The notes below the pieces were generated by a model. It ran no database searches, was not told the DNA's origin, and was given only the letters and a program-made list of their open reading frames with translations. A stretch of 64,000 bases of DNA from CBDBCU01 sp965242615. Its GTDB lineage: Bacteria > Chloroflexota > Dehalococcoidia > Lucifugimonadales > UBA3495. Each line of letters opens with the position of its first letter. The first letter of the stretch is position 1. A program made the translations under genes and the position numbers. This document shows positions 1 to 9,222 of the stretch, piece by piece. The stretch lies in assembly GCA_965242615.1 (NCBI GenBank), contig CBDESR010000004.1, forward strand, positions 496,001-560,000, written 5' to 3'.

Positions 1-27
1 TAATTCGGCCGCAGCGAGAGGTGAACA

Positions 28-2040
28 ATGGCAGTTACCAAGCTGGAAATAACTTCCCGGCAGCCCTTTGCCGGCGGCGAGTCCTTTGGCGAAGTCGGCC
101 CCTACGAACAGTTGGATGGCCGCGTCCACTTTGCCGTTGACCCGGAACACTCGGTCAACGCCACGGTAACCGACTTGAAACTGGCGCCCCGCAATTCTGC
201 CGGCTTGGTCGAGTTTTCCTCCGACTTCCGCATCCTACAACCGGTGGATCCGGAGCAGGGCCGCAGCCGCCTCTTTTTTGACATCCTGAACCGGGGCCGC
301 GGCCCGGCTCTCCGCAATTTCAACAATGCTCCTGACTTGGACCCGGAGGAAACGCTGCAAAGCGGCAACGGCTTTCTGATGCGCCATGGTTTCACCGTTG
401 CTTGGTGCGGCTGGCAGCACGACGCCCCGGATGTGCCGGGGGTACTGCGCCTTTACGCTCCGGAAGCCCAAAATCCTGACGGCTCTCCCATCAGCGGCCA
501 ACTGGTCGTTACCTTCGTCCCCAATGCTCCCATTCAAGAGCAATTTATTTCCGACCGCAACCATCGTCCCTATCCCGCTAATAACCTAGAGGATTGGGAC
601 TCGGTAATGACGGTGCAGGACAGCGAGGACGGGCCGGAGCGGATTATCCCGCGCCAGGAATGGGCTTTTGCCCGGGTGCAGGAGGGCCGGGTTGTCCCGG
701 ATGCCCGTTATGTCTATCGGGAAGCCGGTTTTGAGCCGGGCAAGGTTTATCAGGTCATCTACACTACCACCGGCGCGCCGGTAGTTGGCGCAGGGCTACT
801 GGCGACCCGAGACTTGGCCGCCTTCCTGCGCTACGCTGATACTACCGCCGGAAACCCCTGCGCCGGTCAGCTGGAGCGCGCCTACAGCTTTGGTTCCTCT
901 CAGAGCGGCCGGTTTCTGCGGGATTTGGTCTATTACGGGCTGAATTGGGATGAAGCCGGCCGCCCGGTTTTTGATGGCTTGATTCCTCATGTGGCCGGGG
1001 CCAAGCATGGCGAATTCAATCAACGCTTTGCCCAACCTTCCAGCCAAGCCAGCCGCAGCCCCAACAACCTTTTTCCTTTCAGCGATTGCGAGCAAACCGA
1101 CCCGGAAACCGGCCGTACTGACGGCGTCCTCGCCCGGGCCGCCGCCCAGGGGCCGCTACCCCGCATTATGTACACTTACACCTCGTCCGAGTACTGGGGC
1201 GGTGGCGGCGCAATGGTGCATATTGATGTTGCCGGCCAGCGGGATTTGGAAATCCCCGATGCCGTCCGTATCTATCACTTTGGCGGCGCGCAACACCCGC
1301 TCGGTACTGATTACCTGCGGGACAACGATCCGGCTAACGGCAGCCGCGGCCAGCAGCCCTTTAACTGCCTTGACTACCGCCCGCTGCTACGGGCTGCCCT
1401 GCTGAACCTGGACAATTGGGTTACCCATAATCAGAACCCGCCGCCCAGTGCCTATCCGCGATTGGACAAGGGCACGGCAGTACCTCCGGAAACTACCGCC
1501 GCCACTTTCCGCGCTATCCCCGGAGTCAACTTCCCGGAACCTCTGCGCCGCTTCTATCGGCTAGACTTTGGCCCTGAACCGGGCGTAGCTTCCCAAGTAC
1601 CGGCGATTACCGGAAAACCCTATCCCGTGCTGGTGCCGGCCGTTGACGCCGACGGCAACGAATTGGCGGGTATCCGCTTGCCCCTGGTTACCGTTCCTTT
1701 GGCTACCCATACCGGCTGGAACTTGCGGCATCGGGAAATGGGCGGCGAAGGGCAAATCCTCTCCTCCGGCGGTGCTACCGGCGGCACTTTAGCCGGTTCC
1801 ACTATTCCCTTCCCGGCTACTGCCGAGGAGCGTATGGCAACGGGAGACTTTCGCCTTTCTATTGCGGAACGGTATCCTTCCCAAGATGATTATCTATCCT
1901 GCATCCGCGCCGCCGCCCAGGAATTAATTAGCCAGGGCTATGTCCTGCCGGAGGACTTGGACTTGCTGACCGCCCAAGCCGCCGCCCATTACAAGGAACT
2001 GACCAGCCGGGTCAAGGAATCTTGGGCCGCTGATAACTAG
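28..2040 (+). CDS. alpha/beta hydrolase domain protein (Abhydrolase_10-like)
   Basis: A 670-residue protein resembling the large alpha/beta hydrolase-domain proteins of actinobacteria and Chloroflexota (Pfam Abhydrolase_10 type). These are usually left as putative esterases of unknown substrate. A nucleophile elbow reads G289-S-S291-Q-S-G-R, making S291 the presumptive nucleophile. The N-terminal half is rich in beta-strand segments, as is usual for the family. I see no convincing signal peptide, so a cytoplasmic location is likely. The ATG follows a GAGAGGTGA-like ribosome binding site. The next gene starts 45 bp downstream on the same strand, so the two may be co-transcribed in a catabolic operon. 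The family call is from recall of the motif and overall look; the substrate is unknown. Confidence 0.7.
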   Translation: MAVTKLEITSRQPFAGGESFGEVGPYEQLDGRVHFAVDPEHSVNATVTDLKLAPRNSAGLVEFSSDFRILQPVDPEQGRSRLFFDILNRGRGPALRNFNNAPDLDPEETLQSGNGFLMRHGFTVAWCGWQHDAPDVPGVLRLYAPEAQNPDGSPISGQLVVTFVPNAPIQEQFISDRNHRPYPANNLEDWDSVMTVQDSEDGPERIIPRQEWAFARVQEGRVVPDARYVYREAGFEPGKVYQVIYTTTGAPVVGAGLLATRDLAAFLRYADTTAGNPCAGQLERAYSFGSSQSGRFLRDLVYYGLNWDEAGRPVFDGLIPHVAGAKHGEFNQRFAQPSSQASRSPNNLFPFSDCEQTDPETGRTDGVLARAAAQGPLPRIMYTYTSSEYWGGGGAMVHIDVAGQRDLEIPDAVRIYHFGGAQHPLGTDYLRDNDPANGSRGQQPFNCLDYRPLLRAALLNLDNWVTHNQNPPPSAYPRLDKGTAVPPETTAATFRAIPGVNFPEPLRRFYRLDFGPEPGVASQVPAITGKPYPVLVPAVDADGNELAGIRLPLVTVPLATHTGWNLRHREMGGEGQILSSGGATGGTLAGSTIPFPATAEERMATGDFRLSIAERYPSQDDYLSCIRAAAQELISQGYVLPEDLDLLTAQAAAHYKELTSRVKESWAADN

Positions 2041-2085
2041 CCGCCGGACTAGGGTAACCTTATCAACTTGCCGTGGAGGCAAAAG

Positions 2086-3447
2086 ATGGACAAAACTACC
2101 GCCTTGTTGAGCGAATACGCCGTTGCCTTGACTTATGAGAACCTCGACCCGGCTACGGTGCATCAGGTCAAGCGCACTCTGGTGGATACCTTGGGCTGCG
2201 CTCTGGGCGGTTACCGGTCGGAGCCGGCTAAAATCGCCCGCCGTCTGGCCGCTTCCGTTGCTTGCTTGGAGCCGGCCCGGGTTATCGGCACTACGGGCTA
2301 TACTTCCCCGGATTTGGCCGCCTTTGCCAATGGCGTGATGACCCGCTATTTGGATTGCAACGATTCTTACTTCGCGCCCGGCGGCGGCCATCCCAGCGAT
2401 ATGATACCGGCCGCCTTGGCTATAGCCGACACCCGCAACGGCGATGGACGGGACATCATTACCGCCATCACCTTGGCGTACGAAGTCTTTTGCCGGCTAT
2501 CCGACCAGGTAGTCAGCGGCGATTTGGGGTGGGATCAAGGAATGTTCAGCATTGTCGGCGCCGCTTGCGCCGCCGGCAAACTGCTGGGGCTGAACCGGGA
2601 ACAAATGGGCCACGCCATTTCTTTGTCCCTGGCCCCTAATCTGCCTTTGGGTGTTACCCGTACCGGTGAACTTTCAATGTGGAAGGGTTGCGCCACTGCC
2701 GCGGCAACTCGCGCCGGCGTCTTTGCCGCGCAATTGGCGACTGCCGGAATGACCGGCCCGGCCGAACCCTTCGAGGGCAAACGCGGCCTTTGGGAGCAAG
2801 CCGGCGTTACCCATCCGGTAACCCTGGACAAGTTCGGCAGCAACGGCCAGCCTTTCCTGATTAACAATACTACTTTCAAGTTTTACCCGTCCCAGATTCA
2901 CACCCAAGCCCCCGTCGGATTAGCGATAGAGCTGCGGCCGCGAGTCAACCTGTCGGACATCGAAGCCATCACCGTCCAAACTTACCGCTCTGCTGTCAGT
3001 ACCCCGCAAACCGAGCCGGAAAAGTGGGATCCTCAAACCCGGGAAACCGCCGACCACAGCATCCCTTTTCTGGTCGCCTTGGCTTTGCAGGATGGCGCGG
3101 TTACTCCGGCCAGTTTCTCCCCTGAAAAAATCGCCGACCCGTCTTTGCGCGCACTGATGGGCAAAATGACCCTGACCGAAGGGCCGGGCTTCACTGAGAA
3201 ATACCCCCGGCAATACAACTGCCGTATTGAAATTGCTACCCACTCCGGGGATACCCTTGCCGCCGCCACCGCCTACCCCAAAGGCCACCGCCAAAATCCT
3301 CTGGATGACCGGGAAGTAAGCGACAAGTTCCGCCGCTTGGCAACTGCGGTTATCACTGAGCAGCAGTGTCAAGATGCCCTGGCTTTGCTCTGGGACTTGG
3401 AAAACTTACCCAACTTGCGGGCGGTCTATGATGGCTTGGTGGTCTGA
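2086..3447 (+). CDS. MmgE/PrpD family protein
   Basis: A 453-residue MmgE/PrpD-fold protein. Characterised relatives include 2-methylcitrate dehydratase (PrpD), cis-aconitate decarboxylase and iminodisuccinate epimerase, so the fold does not fix the substrate. Family features visible are the N-terminal helical region with the D-T-L-G-C-A-L-G-G stretch, the central G-G-G-H-P-S-D segment, and a C-terminal N-C-R-I-E-I beta region. The ATG at 2086 is preferred over an upstream TTG at 2068 because GGAGG at 2075-2079 is correctly spaced only for the ATG. It follows the hydrolase gene on the same strand. No 2-methylcitrate synthase is nearby, so a propionate role is not supported here. Confidence 0.85.
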   Translation: MDKTTALLSEYAVALTYENLDPATVHQVKRTLVDTLGCALGGYRSEPAKIARRLAASVACLEPARVIGTTGYTSPDLAAFANGVMTRYLDCNDSYFAPGGGHPSDMIPAALAIADTRNGDGRDIITAITLAYEVFCRLSDQVVSGDLGWDQGMFSIVGAACAAGKLLGLNREQMGHAISLSLAPNLPLGVTRTGELSMWKGCATAAATRAGVFAAQLATAGMTGPAEPFEGKRGLWEQAGVTHPVTLDKFGSNGQPFLINNTTFKFYPSQIHTQAPVGLAIELRPRVNLSDIEAITVQTYRSAVSTPQTEPEKWDPQTRETADHSIPFLVALALQDGAVTPASFSPEKIADPSLRALMGKMTLTEGPGFTEKYPRQYNCRIEIATHSGDTLAAATAYPKGHRQNPLDDREVSDKFRRLATAVITEQQCQDALALLWDLENLPNLRAVYDGLVV

Positions 3448-3453
3448 GGGTCT

Positions 3454-4587
3454 TTAGCGGGAGTTTCCGCCGGGAGCAAAACGCTCTGGCGAGCAGTTTT
3501 CAATGGACAAGTCGGTTTGGCCGGCGGTCATCAAGTCGGCGATGGCTTTGCCGATGGCCGGGCAAAGCAGGATACCCTTTTTGCCGGCCCCGGTAGCCAG
3601 ATAGACATTGTCCCAACCTGGGGCTTGACCGATGATAGGCAGCCAGTCCGGGGTTACTGGACGCAGGCAGGCAGTATGCCGGGCCAATCGGGCTTGGGCC
3701 AGGGGCGGCATCAGACGGACGGCCGCTTGCCACAGGGTTTTGCGGGCTGACTCCGAAGTTTCCTTGTCGAACCCCTGCCATTCCTCGGTAGCCCCGCACC
3801 ATACCAAGCCATCGGGTTTGGCGTACAAAGATGAACCACCGCCAGTAAAATCTGACGACAAGGGCGGCCCGTCGATTTTCAAGCGCAGGATTTCCCCTTT
3901 GAGCGGATCCACCGGCAAGGCAATATCCAACCAAGGCTCCGCTTCCCGGGACCAGGGGCCGGCCGCTAACACCAGTTGCCCGCAGGAGATTTCCTCATCC
4001 TCGAGGATGACGCTTTCCACCCGGCCGCTGTTAATGCGGACGCCCCGGGCCGCGGCGGAACGGATTTCCACTCCGCGCCGCCCGGCGGCCGTGGCCAAAG
4101 CCTTGGTGAATTGCTGGCTGTCCAGGGCGGTGTTACCGCGTAGTTGAACGGCGGCGATGATTTCCGGGGAAAGGCGGGGTTCCAATTCCCGCAGCTGCGG
4201 TAAATCCAGCCATTCGCCGGAAAATCCGTCTCCGACGGCGCTGAAGGTATCCACTGAACCTTGCAAAGTCGAGATTTCCGACTCATCAAAGGCAACTTTG
4301 GTCAGCGCGGTAATACGCGGCTGAAAATCCACTTCGGTATCCGCCCGCAGACTATCCCAGATACCCAAGTGCAGCCGAAAGGACTCCATAGCCAAAGCCC
4401 CCAACGGGCCGGGGATATGGGTTCCCTCCAGTGGATTAAGCCCGCCGGCCGAGTACCCGGAGGCTTGGGATGCGACGCCTTCCCGCTCAATGATGGTGGA
4501 CTTGACCCCGGCTTGGGCCAAGTAATAGGCTACGGCACAGCCGGCCGCGCCGCCGCCGATAATCACCACTTCGCCGGTTTCTGCCAT
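3454..4587 (-). CDS. FAD-dependent oxidoreductase (glycine oxidase/DadA type)
   Basis: A 377-residue flavoprotein of the DAO family, which includes glycine oxidase/ThiO, D-amino-acid dehydrogenase and sarcosine oxidase beta. The N-terminus carries the Rossmann motif G-G-G-A-A-G-C near residues 11-17 and the E-R-E end of beta-2. The C-terminus has the family G-A-G-K-K-G-I motif that contacts the flavin. A strong AAAGGAG ribosome binding site precedes the ATG. The gene is convergent with the MmgE/PrpD gene (6 bp between stops) and divergent from the FmdB gene. No thiamine genes are adjacent, so a ThiO role is not supported. The substrate is unknown; oxidation of an amine or amino acid is the inference. 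Confidence 0.8.
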   Translation of the reverse strand: MAETGEVVIIGGGAAGCAVAYYLAQAGVKSTIIEREGVASQASGYSAGGLNPLEGTHIPGPLGALAMESFRLHLGIWDSLRADTEVDFQPRITALTKVAFDESEISTLQGSVDTFSAVGDGFSGEWLDLPQLRELEPRLSPEIIAAVQLRGNTALDSQQFTKALATAAGRRGVEIRSAAARGVRINSGRVESVILEDEEISCGQLVLAAGPWSREAEPWLDIALPVDPLKGEILRLKIDGPPLSSDFTGGGSSLYAKPDGLVWCGATEEWQGFDKETSESARKTLWQAAVRLMPPLAQARLARHTACLRPVTPDWLPIIGQAPGWDNVYLATGAGKKGILLCPAIGKAIADLMTAGQTDLSIENCSPERFAPGGNSR

Positions 4588-4619
4588 AAGTTTCCACTCC
4601 TTTTGCCGGTTTAGCGGGA

Positions 4620-4649
4620 TTGGGATACCGGTGCGATTTAGGATAAAAT
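4620..4649 (+). promoter_or_regulatory. candidate sigma70-type promoter for the FmdB gene
   Basis: TTGGGA at 4620-4625 and TAAAAT at 4644-4649 are separated by 18 bp and lie about 33 bp upstream of the FmdB start. The -10 matches well; the -35 is only partial. Confidence 0.35.
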
Positions 4650-4681
4650 CGGGTCAGCAATCCCGCTTTGGAGGTATCCCA

Positions 4682-4906
4682 ATGCCCATTTATGAGTACT
4701 ACTGCGCCCACTGCAACCAAGAGTTTGAGTCCATCCGCCCGGCATCCCAAGCCGACAACCCGGCACCCTGCAAAACTTGTCAGCAGCCGGGGCAACGGCA
4801 GTTGTCCACCTTTTCCTTCAAGTCCAGCACCTTCACTGCCCCTAAACTGAAACGGGCGGCCACGCCCAAGCGTTCCTATACGGCGGAGAGCGTGGATAAC
4901 TCCTAG
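4682..4906 (+). CDS. FmdB-family zinc ribbon protein
   Basis: A 74-residue protein beginning M-P-I-Y-E-Y-Y-C, the classic FmdB putative regulatory protein opening. Two zinc knuckles, C8-x2-C11 and C30-x2-C33, form the ribbon. The tail is basic and Ser/Thr-rich. The ATG at 4682 is supported by GGAGG at 4670-4674; a longer reading from 4631 would lack a ribosome binding site. FmdB proteins are small, widespread and poorly understood; the name comes from a formamidase operon. This copy has its own likely promoter and no obvious operon partner. Confidence 0.85.
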   Translation: MPIYEYYCAHCNQEFESIRPASQADNPAPCKTCQQPGQRQLSTFSFKSSTFTAPKLKRAATPKRSYTAESVDNS

Positions 4907-4935
4907 GTAATGCATACCCGGCTAGATTGTCCGGG

Positions 4936-5136
4936 CTACAAGCTCCTGAGGTTCCCGTGCTTGGGGCATCGCCAACCTTGGTGCCGCCCCGTTTTGGAAA
5001 CTCTTTCTATGCAAGGAGCGCCACAAGCCCCACACACCGCCTTTGTGCCCGGCGGTACGACAGTAGGATTCTTGGACGACTGTAACCGTCCCAACTTGCC
5101 ACCGAAGTTGTGGCTTCCCGGATTCCGCTTCGCCAT
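4936..5136 (-). CDS. small zinc-ribbon-like protein
   Basis: A 66-residue basic protein not recognised as a named family. The C-terminal half has C35-x2-C38-x3-C42 and C57-x2-H60, which could bind one zinc. The first half is basic and low in structure. The ATG is preceded by GGAG at good spacing, and it starts 25 bp after the stop of the DUF971 gene on the same strand, so the two are probably co-transcribed. Nucleic-acid binding or a metal-chaperone role is conceivable. Coding status rests on the start signal and the clustered Cys residues. Confidence 0.5.
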   Translation of the reverse strand: MAKRNPGSHNFGGKLGRLQSSKNPTVVPPGTKAVCGACGAPCIERVSKTGRHQGWRCPKHGNLRSL

Positions 5137-5161
5137 AGGATTTCTCCGATAAGATAAGGGA

Positions 5162-5509
5162 TTAGCTTGCCAGACCATCCTCCCCAGCCCGGCCTTCGTT
5201 GCAGGGGATACAGGCGCAGACCGCCCGCAGGAAGCGGTAAGTGTAAATGCCGGTGTAGTGGGCATCGCTCCACAGGAATTGCAAGGCGTAGTTGCCGACC
5301 GGCATCTGGTCGATGGCCCGCACTTCAGCCGGCACCGTGTCCGGGTTCAAGCGCGGCCGGCCGGTCATTTCCTCGACGCAACTGGCGCACTGACAGCGCA
5401 GCCGCAGCATCCGATGGGGATAGACGCTACGATGCCCGTCATCCCAAAGGATGGCGATGGACGCCCCATCGATATTCACTTCTACCGGCTTGACTACTTC
5501 GTCTTGCAT
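5162..5509 (-). CDS. DUF971 domain protein
   Basis: A 115-residue DUF971 protein. This is the domain also found at the N-terminus of gamma-butyrobetaine hydroxylase and in Fe-S cluster-related proteins. The signature W-x-D-G-H-x-S-x-Y-P is present (W-D-D-G-H-R-S-V-Y-P). It has two C-x-C-x2-C clusters at C39/C41/C44 and C98/C100/C103, consistent with metal or Fe-S binding; the second is at the far C-terminus. The start is an ATG with a weak AAAGG. It precedes the small zinc-ribbon gene, giving a two-gene metal-binding unit. The function is not known. Confidence 0.8.
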   Translation of the reverse strand: MQDEVVKPVEVNIDGASIAILWDDGHRSVYPHRMLRLRCQCASCVEEMTGRPRLNPDTVPAEVRAIDQMPVGNYALQFLWSDAHYTGIYTYRFLRAVCACIPCNEGRAGEDGLAS

Positions 5510-5547
5510 ACTGCCTTTACCTTGCCCGGCCGGGCGGGAATGGGCGG

Positions 5548-7242
5548 TTACCGGGACTCGGGAGCTTGCACTTCAGCCAACCGAGCCGGCCGGGGCATTT
5601 CGTCCGGGTCGGTGGGGATTTCAATGATGCTGGGGCCATCTACCTGCAAGGCGGCCAGCAGGGCATCTCCTACTTCCTCGGCCCGTTCCACATAAAAGCC
5701 CGTGCCGCCAAACAACTCGGCGTAGCGGTCATAACGGGGATTGTTGGTGTCGGCGCCCACATACCGCTCATTAAAGGCATAACGTTGGTACGCCTTTTCC
5801 GAACCCCAGCAGCCATTGTTCATAATCACCGTCACTACCCGCAGATTGTAGCGCACGGCGGTAGCAAATTCCTGGGCGTTAAAGAGAAAGCCGCCATCCC
5901 CGTTAAAGTTGACCACCGGACGCTCCGGGGCCGCGAACTTGGCTCCCAAGGCGGCAGGAAAGCTGAACCCCAACCCGCCCAAATCCAGGGAAGTCATCAG
6001 ACTGCGCGGTTGGTAAAAGTTCAGCCGGTCTTGCCCAAAGTTGGGGGCCAAGCCGGCGTCCAAGGCAATGATGGCATCTCGGGGCATTACTTTACGCAGT
6101 TCGGCATAAACCCGTTGCGGCTTGAGGGGGCTGGAACTGAGCCGCCCTTCGGCTTCCAGTCGGTTATGGCGGCGGGCCGCCCATTCGTGGATTTCGGCAA
6201 CCCATCGGGCATTGGGACGAGGTTCTCGTTCCCGCACCTGCTCCAGCAAATCTTGCAATACGGCCCGGGCGTCGCCTTCAATGCCTACGGCAACCGGGTA
6301 GTTGCGCCCGATTTCCTGCGGGTCAATCTCGATTTGCACAATACGGGCGTCGGCGGGAATAAAGCGGTTATCGTAAAAGGTGGTGGACTGACCCAAGCGG
6401 GTGCCGGCGGCCAGAATTACATCAGCTTGGCGGATGGCCTCAATGCCTTCCTCAGATCCCAACCGCCCCAAGTGGCCCAGAAAATAAGGGTGGTCGCTGG
6501 GGATGGCATCTGCCCGCCCGTAGGAAGTAACTACTGCCGCCCCCAGCAGCTCAGCCAACCGGGTTACTTCCTCGCCGGCATCGCTCCACTGGATACCGCC
6601 GCCGGCAACAATAACCGGCCGCTCCGCCGCTAGCAGGGTGCGGGCCGCCTTGTCCACCAAGTTGCGGTCGCCGCGGCTCCGGGTCTGGCCGCTGCGGTAG
6701 CTTTCCGGGGGCAGCAAGTCCAAGTCAATTTCCGCGCCGGGGAGCAAATCCCGGGGAATGTCCACCAGTACCGGCCCCATCTTGCCGGAAGTAGCTACCC
6801 GGAAGGCTTGGCGCAAAGCATCCGGCAGCCGCTCAATCTTGTTGATGGGAAAACTGGCTTTGGTGATGGGCTTAAACAGGGCTACCTGGTCGAACTCTTG
6901 CGTCGAATCCCGATACTGATGGTCGCGGGAGGCCGAGGGGGCCAGTACCACCACCGGAGAGTGGGCAACATAGGCGGAGCCAATGCCGTAGGTCAGGTTC
7001 AGGACACCGGGGCCGTTAGTTGCCAGACAAACCGATGGCGCACCGGAAATGCGGCTGAACCCGTCAGCCATCAAAGCCGCGCCCTGTTCGTGGCGTACTC
7101 CGACAAACTGCATCGTGGCATCGTCATAGAGCGGGTCAAGAATGTCCAGAAAGGATGACCCGACAATGCCGAATAGGTGGGAAACGCCCTCCTGACGCAG
7201 CAATTCAATAACCGCCGCGCCGGCGTTCTGTCGTGGAGACAC
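5548..7242 (-). CDS. ThDP-dependent enzyme, acetolactate synthase / sulfoacetaldehyde acetyltransferase-like
   Basis: A 564-residue thiamine-diphosphate enzyme with the three-domain acetolactate synthase layout. The cofactor-activating glutamate is E52 in V-R-H-E-Q-G-A-A. The central domain has the A-G-G-G-I-Q motif, and the C-terminal G-D-G...N-N Mg/ThDP motif is intact. The opening F-G-I-V-G-S-S-F and the M-N-N-G-C-W-G-S-E-K segment resemble sulfoacetaldehyde acetyltransferase (Xsc) more than biosynthetic IlvB. I also see no IlvN regulatory subunit nearby. The start is GTG with GGGAGG upstream. The substrate is uncertain: Xsc-like, oxalyl-CoA decarboxylase-like and catabolic ALS readings all remain open. 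No phosphotransacetylase is adjacent. Confidence 0.75.
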   Translation of the reverse strand: MSPRQNAGAAVIELLRQEGVSHLFGIVGSSFLDILDPLYDDATMQFVGVRHEQGAALMADGFSRISGAPSVCLATNGPGVLNLTYGIGSAYVAHSPVVVLAPSASRDHQYRDSTQEFDQVALFKPITKASFPINKIERLPDALRQAFRVATSGKMGPVLVDIPRDLLPGAEIDLDLLPPESYRSGQTRSRGDRNLVDKAARTLLAAERPVIVAGGGIQWSDAGEEVTRLAELLGAAVVTSYGRADAIPSDHPYFLGHLGRLGSEEGIEAIRQADVILAAGTRLGQSTTFYDNRFIPADARIVQIEIDPQEIGRNYPVAVGIEGDARAVLQDLLEQVREREPRPNARWVAEIHEWAARRHNRLEAEGRLSSSPLKPQRVYAELRKVMPRDAIIALDAGLAPNFGQDRLNFYQPRSLMTSLDLGGLGFSFPAALGAKFAAPERPVVNFNGDGGFLFNAQEFATAVRYNLRVVTVIMNNGCWGSEKAYQRYAFNERYVGADTNNPRYDRYAELFGGTGFYVERAEEVGDALLAALQVDGPSIIEIPTDPDEMPRPARLAEVQAPESR

Positions 7243-7387
7243 GCTGGATACCTCCCGAGGGTCTGATAGGGATCGCGCTGCCCGGCCGGGAAACCCGGCG
7301 CGGTAGCAAGTTTAGCATAAACGAAGGGGGTTAGGGAAAACGGTTACTGAATAAGCCGGGCAAAATCGGGCTACCGGGGATAAAATT

Positions 7388-8641
7388 TCACTGCCCAACT
7401 TGGTTGAAGTTGGCAGCCAGCCGGGAAAAGTCTTGCCCATCGACCACGCCATCGACATTAAAGTCGGCCGCCGGGTTGAAATTGGCGGCGGTTTCGCTAT
7501 AGCCAAAAGCGGCGCGCAGGGCTGCCACATCGGAGTTTTCCACCCGGTTATCGCCACTGATGTCGCCATCCCGCAAAGGGCTGAAATCCACTGTCAGCAA
7601 AGGCCGCAAAGGATTGGCGTTGCCGGAGGGAATGGTTATGCCGGAGTTCAGCGCGGACAAAGTACCCAAGCCCTTAACCCGCAGGTCATAAGTTTCTCCG
7701 GGCCGCACATTGGGCGGCAGATTCCTAACGGCAAACCGCCCGGTGGAGTCGGCGGTCAAACCGGAAAAGATAGCCAACGGACGGTCCGTGCCGCCGCGCC
7801 AGGGCGGCATCGCGCCGGCTTGCCAAACGGTAAGGGTCAAAGGGCGGTTAAAGGGACGCGGCCGGTCTTGGCCCCGGATGGATTGCGACCAGACCCGGCC
7901 GCGCAGGATGGGTGGCGGCGAGGTCGGGTCATCCTCAGGCAATACATCTACCGTCAGGGAACGCGCCCGGGCGGTTAATGGGATTATTTTGCCCTCCGGG
8001 GTTAAGACAGCGGCCTGAAAGGATGTGGCGGATCGGGGCCGCAATTCAACCTCACCGGGAGCTATGGCGCGCAAGGTAATGCGGCCTAAAAGCAGTCCGT
8101 CATCACCGGCCAAAGGCTGTAACCCGTCAATCGGCGGCTCAGTGGAATAGCCGGCCAAGACTACGCTGTAATCCAGCCGGCCGGTCGCCGGATCATAGCT
8201 GTTCTGTATCCGATAGTAGCGGCGGTTGGCGGTGCGGGCGTTTGCGCGCAGAGGCAGCCAGTCGTTCAGAAACAGCCGACGGTCGCCCCGTTCTTGCACC
8301 GGGCGGCCGGCGTTCCCGTCCGTCGCTACCTCAACCACCGCCGCTCCAGTCAATTGCAGATGCAACTCCCAACCGACCAGCCACCGGGTATCCGCCGCTG
8401 CCCCATTCTCAGCGATCAGCAGCAAATCCAAAGTTACCTTGTCGCCTACCCGCAGCTCAACATCACCCGGGCAAGGCGGCGACATTTCAGTCGGGCAGAT
8501 ATGCAGTTCGATATCGGGGTTAGCGGAACGGGCAGGCGTCGGAGTATCCAAAGAAACCAAAGCCGCCATCAGCAGGAGGGCCGCCATCAATGGCAACTTA
8601 CCTACCATCAAGCCAAGGGGCAGAAAGCGACGAAAGGGCAA
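7388..8641 (-). CDS. secreted protein with C-terminal dockerin-like domain
   Basis: A 417-residue exported protein. It has a hydrophobic signal segment (residues about 14-30) and an N-terminal beta-rich domain resembling cohesin-type modules (about 40-220). A carboxypeptidase-regulatory-like stretch follows (about 245-345). The end is a dockerin type I-like pair of calcium loops: D-G-D-I-S-G-D-N-R-V-E and D-F-N-V-D-G-V-V-D-G-Q-D. Dockerin/cohesin-like modules are common in non-cellulosomal Chloroflexota proteins, probably for surface assembly. The start is TTG with GAGG upstream; an ATG at 8608 is an alternative that keeps the signal peptide. No glycoside hydrolase lies nearby. Confidence 0.75.
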   Translation of the reverse strand: MPFRRFLPLGLMVGKLPLMAALLLMAALVSLDTPTPARSANPDIELHICPTEMSPPCPGDVELRVGDKVTLDLLLIAENGAAADTRWLVGWELHLQLTGAAVVEVATDGNAGRPVQERGDRRLFLNDWLPLRANARTANRRYYRIQNSYDPATGRLDYSVVLAGYSTEPPIDGLQPLAGDDGLLLGRITLRAIAPGEVELRPRSATSFQAAVLTPEGKIIPLTARARSLTVDVLPEDDPTSPPPILRGRVWSQSIRGQDRPRPFNRPLTLTVWQAGAMPPWRGGTDRPLAIFSGLTADSTGRFAVRNLPPNVRPGETYDLRVKGLGTLSALNSGITIPSGNANPLRPLLTVDFSPLRDGDISGDNRVENSDVAALRAAFGYSETAANFNPAADFNVDGVVDGQDFSRLAANFNQVGQ

Positions 8642-8794
8642 AGCGGATACCTCGCGGCTGTTTGCTGTTGGCGGGATTTAGCAAGGTGCTGGCAGTTTAG
8701 CAGAAGTAAAAGCAGCAGCAAATCTGAATTGGGCAATGTGTTAAAATCCGCTGACTAACGGGATTTGTCATCGAAACTTTATCGGAGCGAGCCA

Positions 8795-9166
8795 ATGTCC
8801 CAATCCATTCGCATAACCGCCGGCCCGGTGCAATTGGATGCCGTGCTGAATGATACCCAAACTGCCCGGGCGGTTGGCGATGCCCTGCCTATCGCTGCCG
8901 CCGCCAATACTTGGGGCGATGAAATCTACTTTGGCATCCCGGTCAATGCCGACTTGGAACAAGGGCAGGAAGTAGTTGACTTGGGGGATTTGGGCTACTG
9001 GCCGCCGGGGCGGGCTTTCTGCATTTTCTTTGGGCCGACTCCGGCCAGCCGGGGCGACGAAATCCGCCCAGCCAGTGCGGTAACGGTTATTGGCTGGGTG
9101 AGTGGGGACGCCGCCCTTTTCAAGGAAGTACCGGCAGGAACTACCGTAACTATAGAAGCCTGTTAA
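8795..9166 (+). CDS. cyclophilin-like fold protein
   Basis: A 123-residue protein resembling the TM1367-type cyclophilin-like family (Pfam Cyclophil_like). Recognisable segments are W-G-D-E-I-Y-F-G-I-P-V, the Y-W-P-P-G-R-A-F-C-I-F-F-G-P-T-P loop, and the hydrophobic C-terminal strand. Members are small single-domain beta barrels without demonstrated prolyl isomerase activity. The ATG at 8795 is preferred over a TTG at 8765 because a CGGAGCGAG-like site lies directly upstream. It stands alone between a dockerin-like gene on the opposite strand and a lipoprotein gene downstream. Confidence 0.75.
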   Translation: MSQSIRITAGPVQLDAVLNDTQTARAVGDALPIAAAANTWGDEIYFGIPVNADLEQGQEVVDLGDLGYWPPGRAFCIFFGPTPASRGDEIRPASAVTVIGWVSGDAALFKEVPAGTTVTIEAC

Positions 9167-9222
9167 TTTCAGCCGTTGATCTCCTGTTACACTTGTTTTG
9201 GCAGGGGCATCAGAGGATTACA

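Noticed and set aside
5548..7242. Biosynthetic acetolactate synthase (ilvB)
   Set aside because: No ilvN or ilvC neighbour, and the active-site surroundings look more like sulfoacetaldehyde acetyltransferase, so only a family-level name was given.
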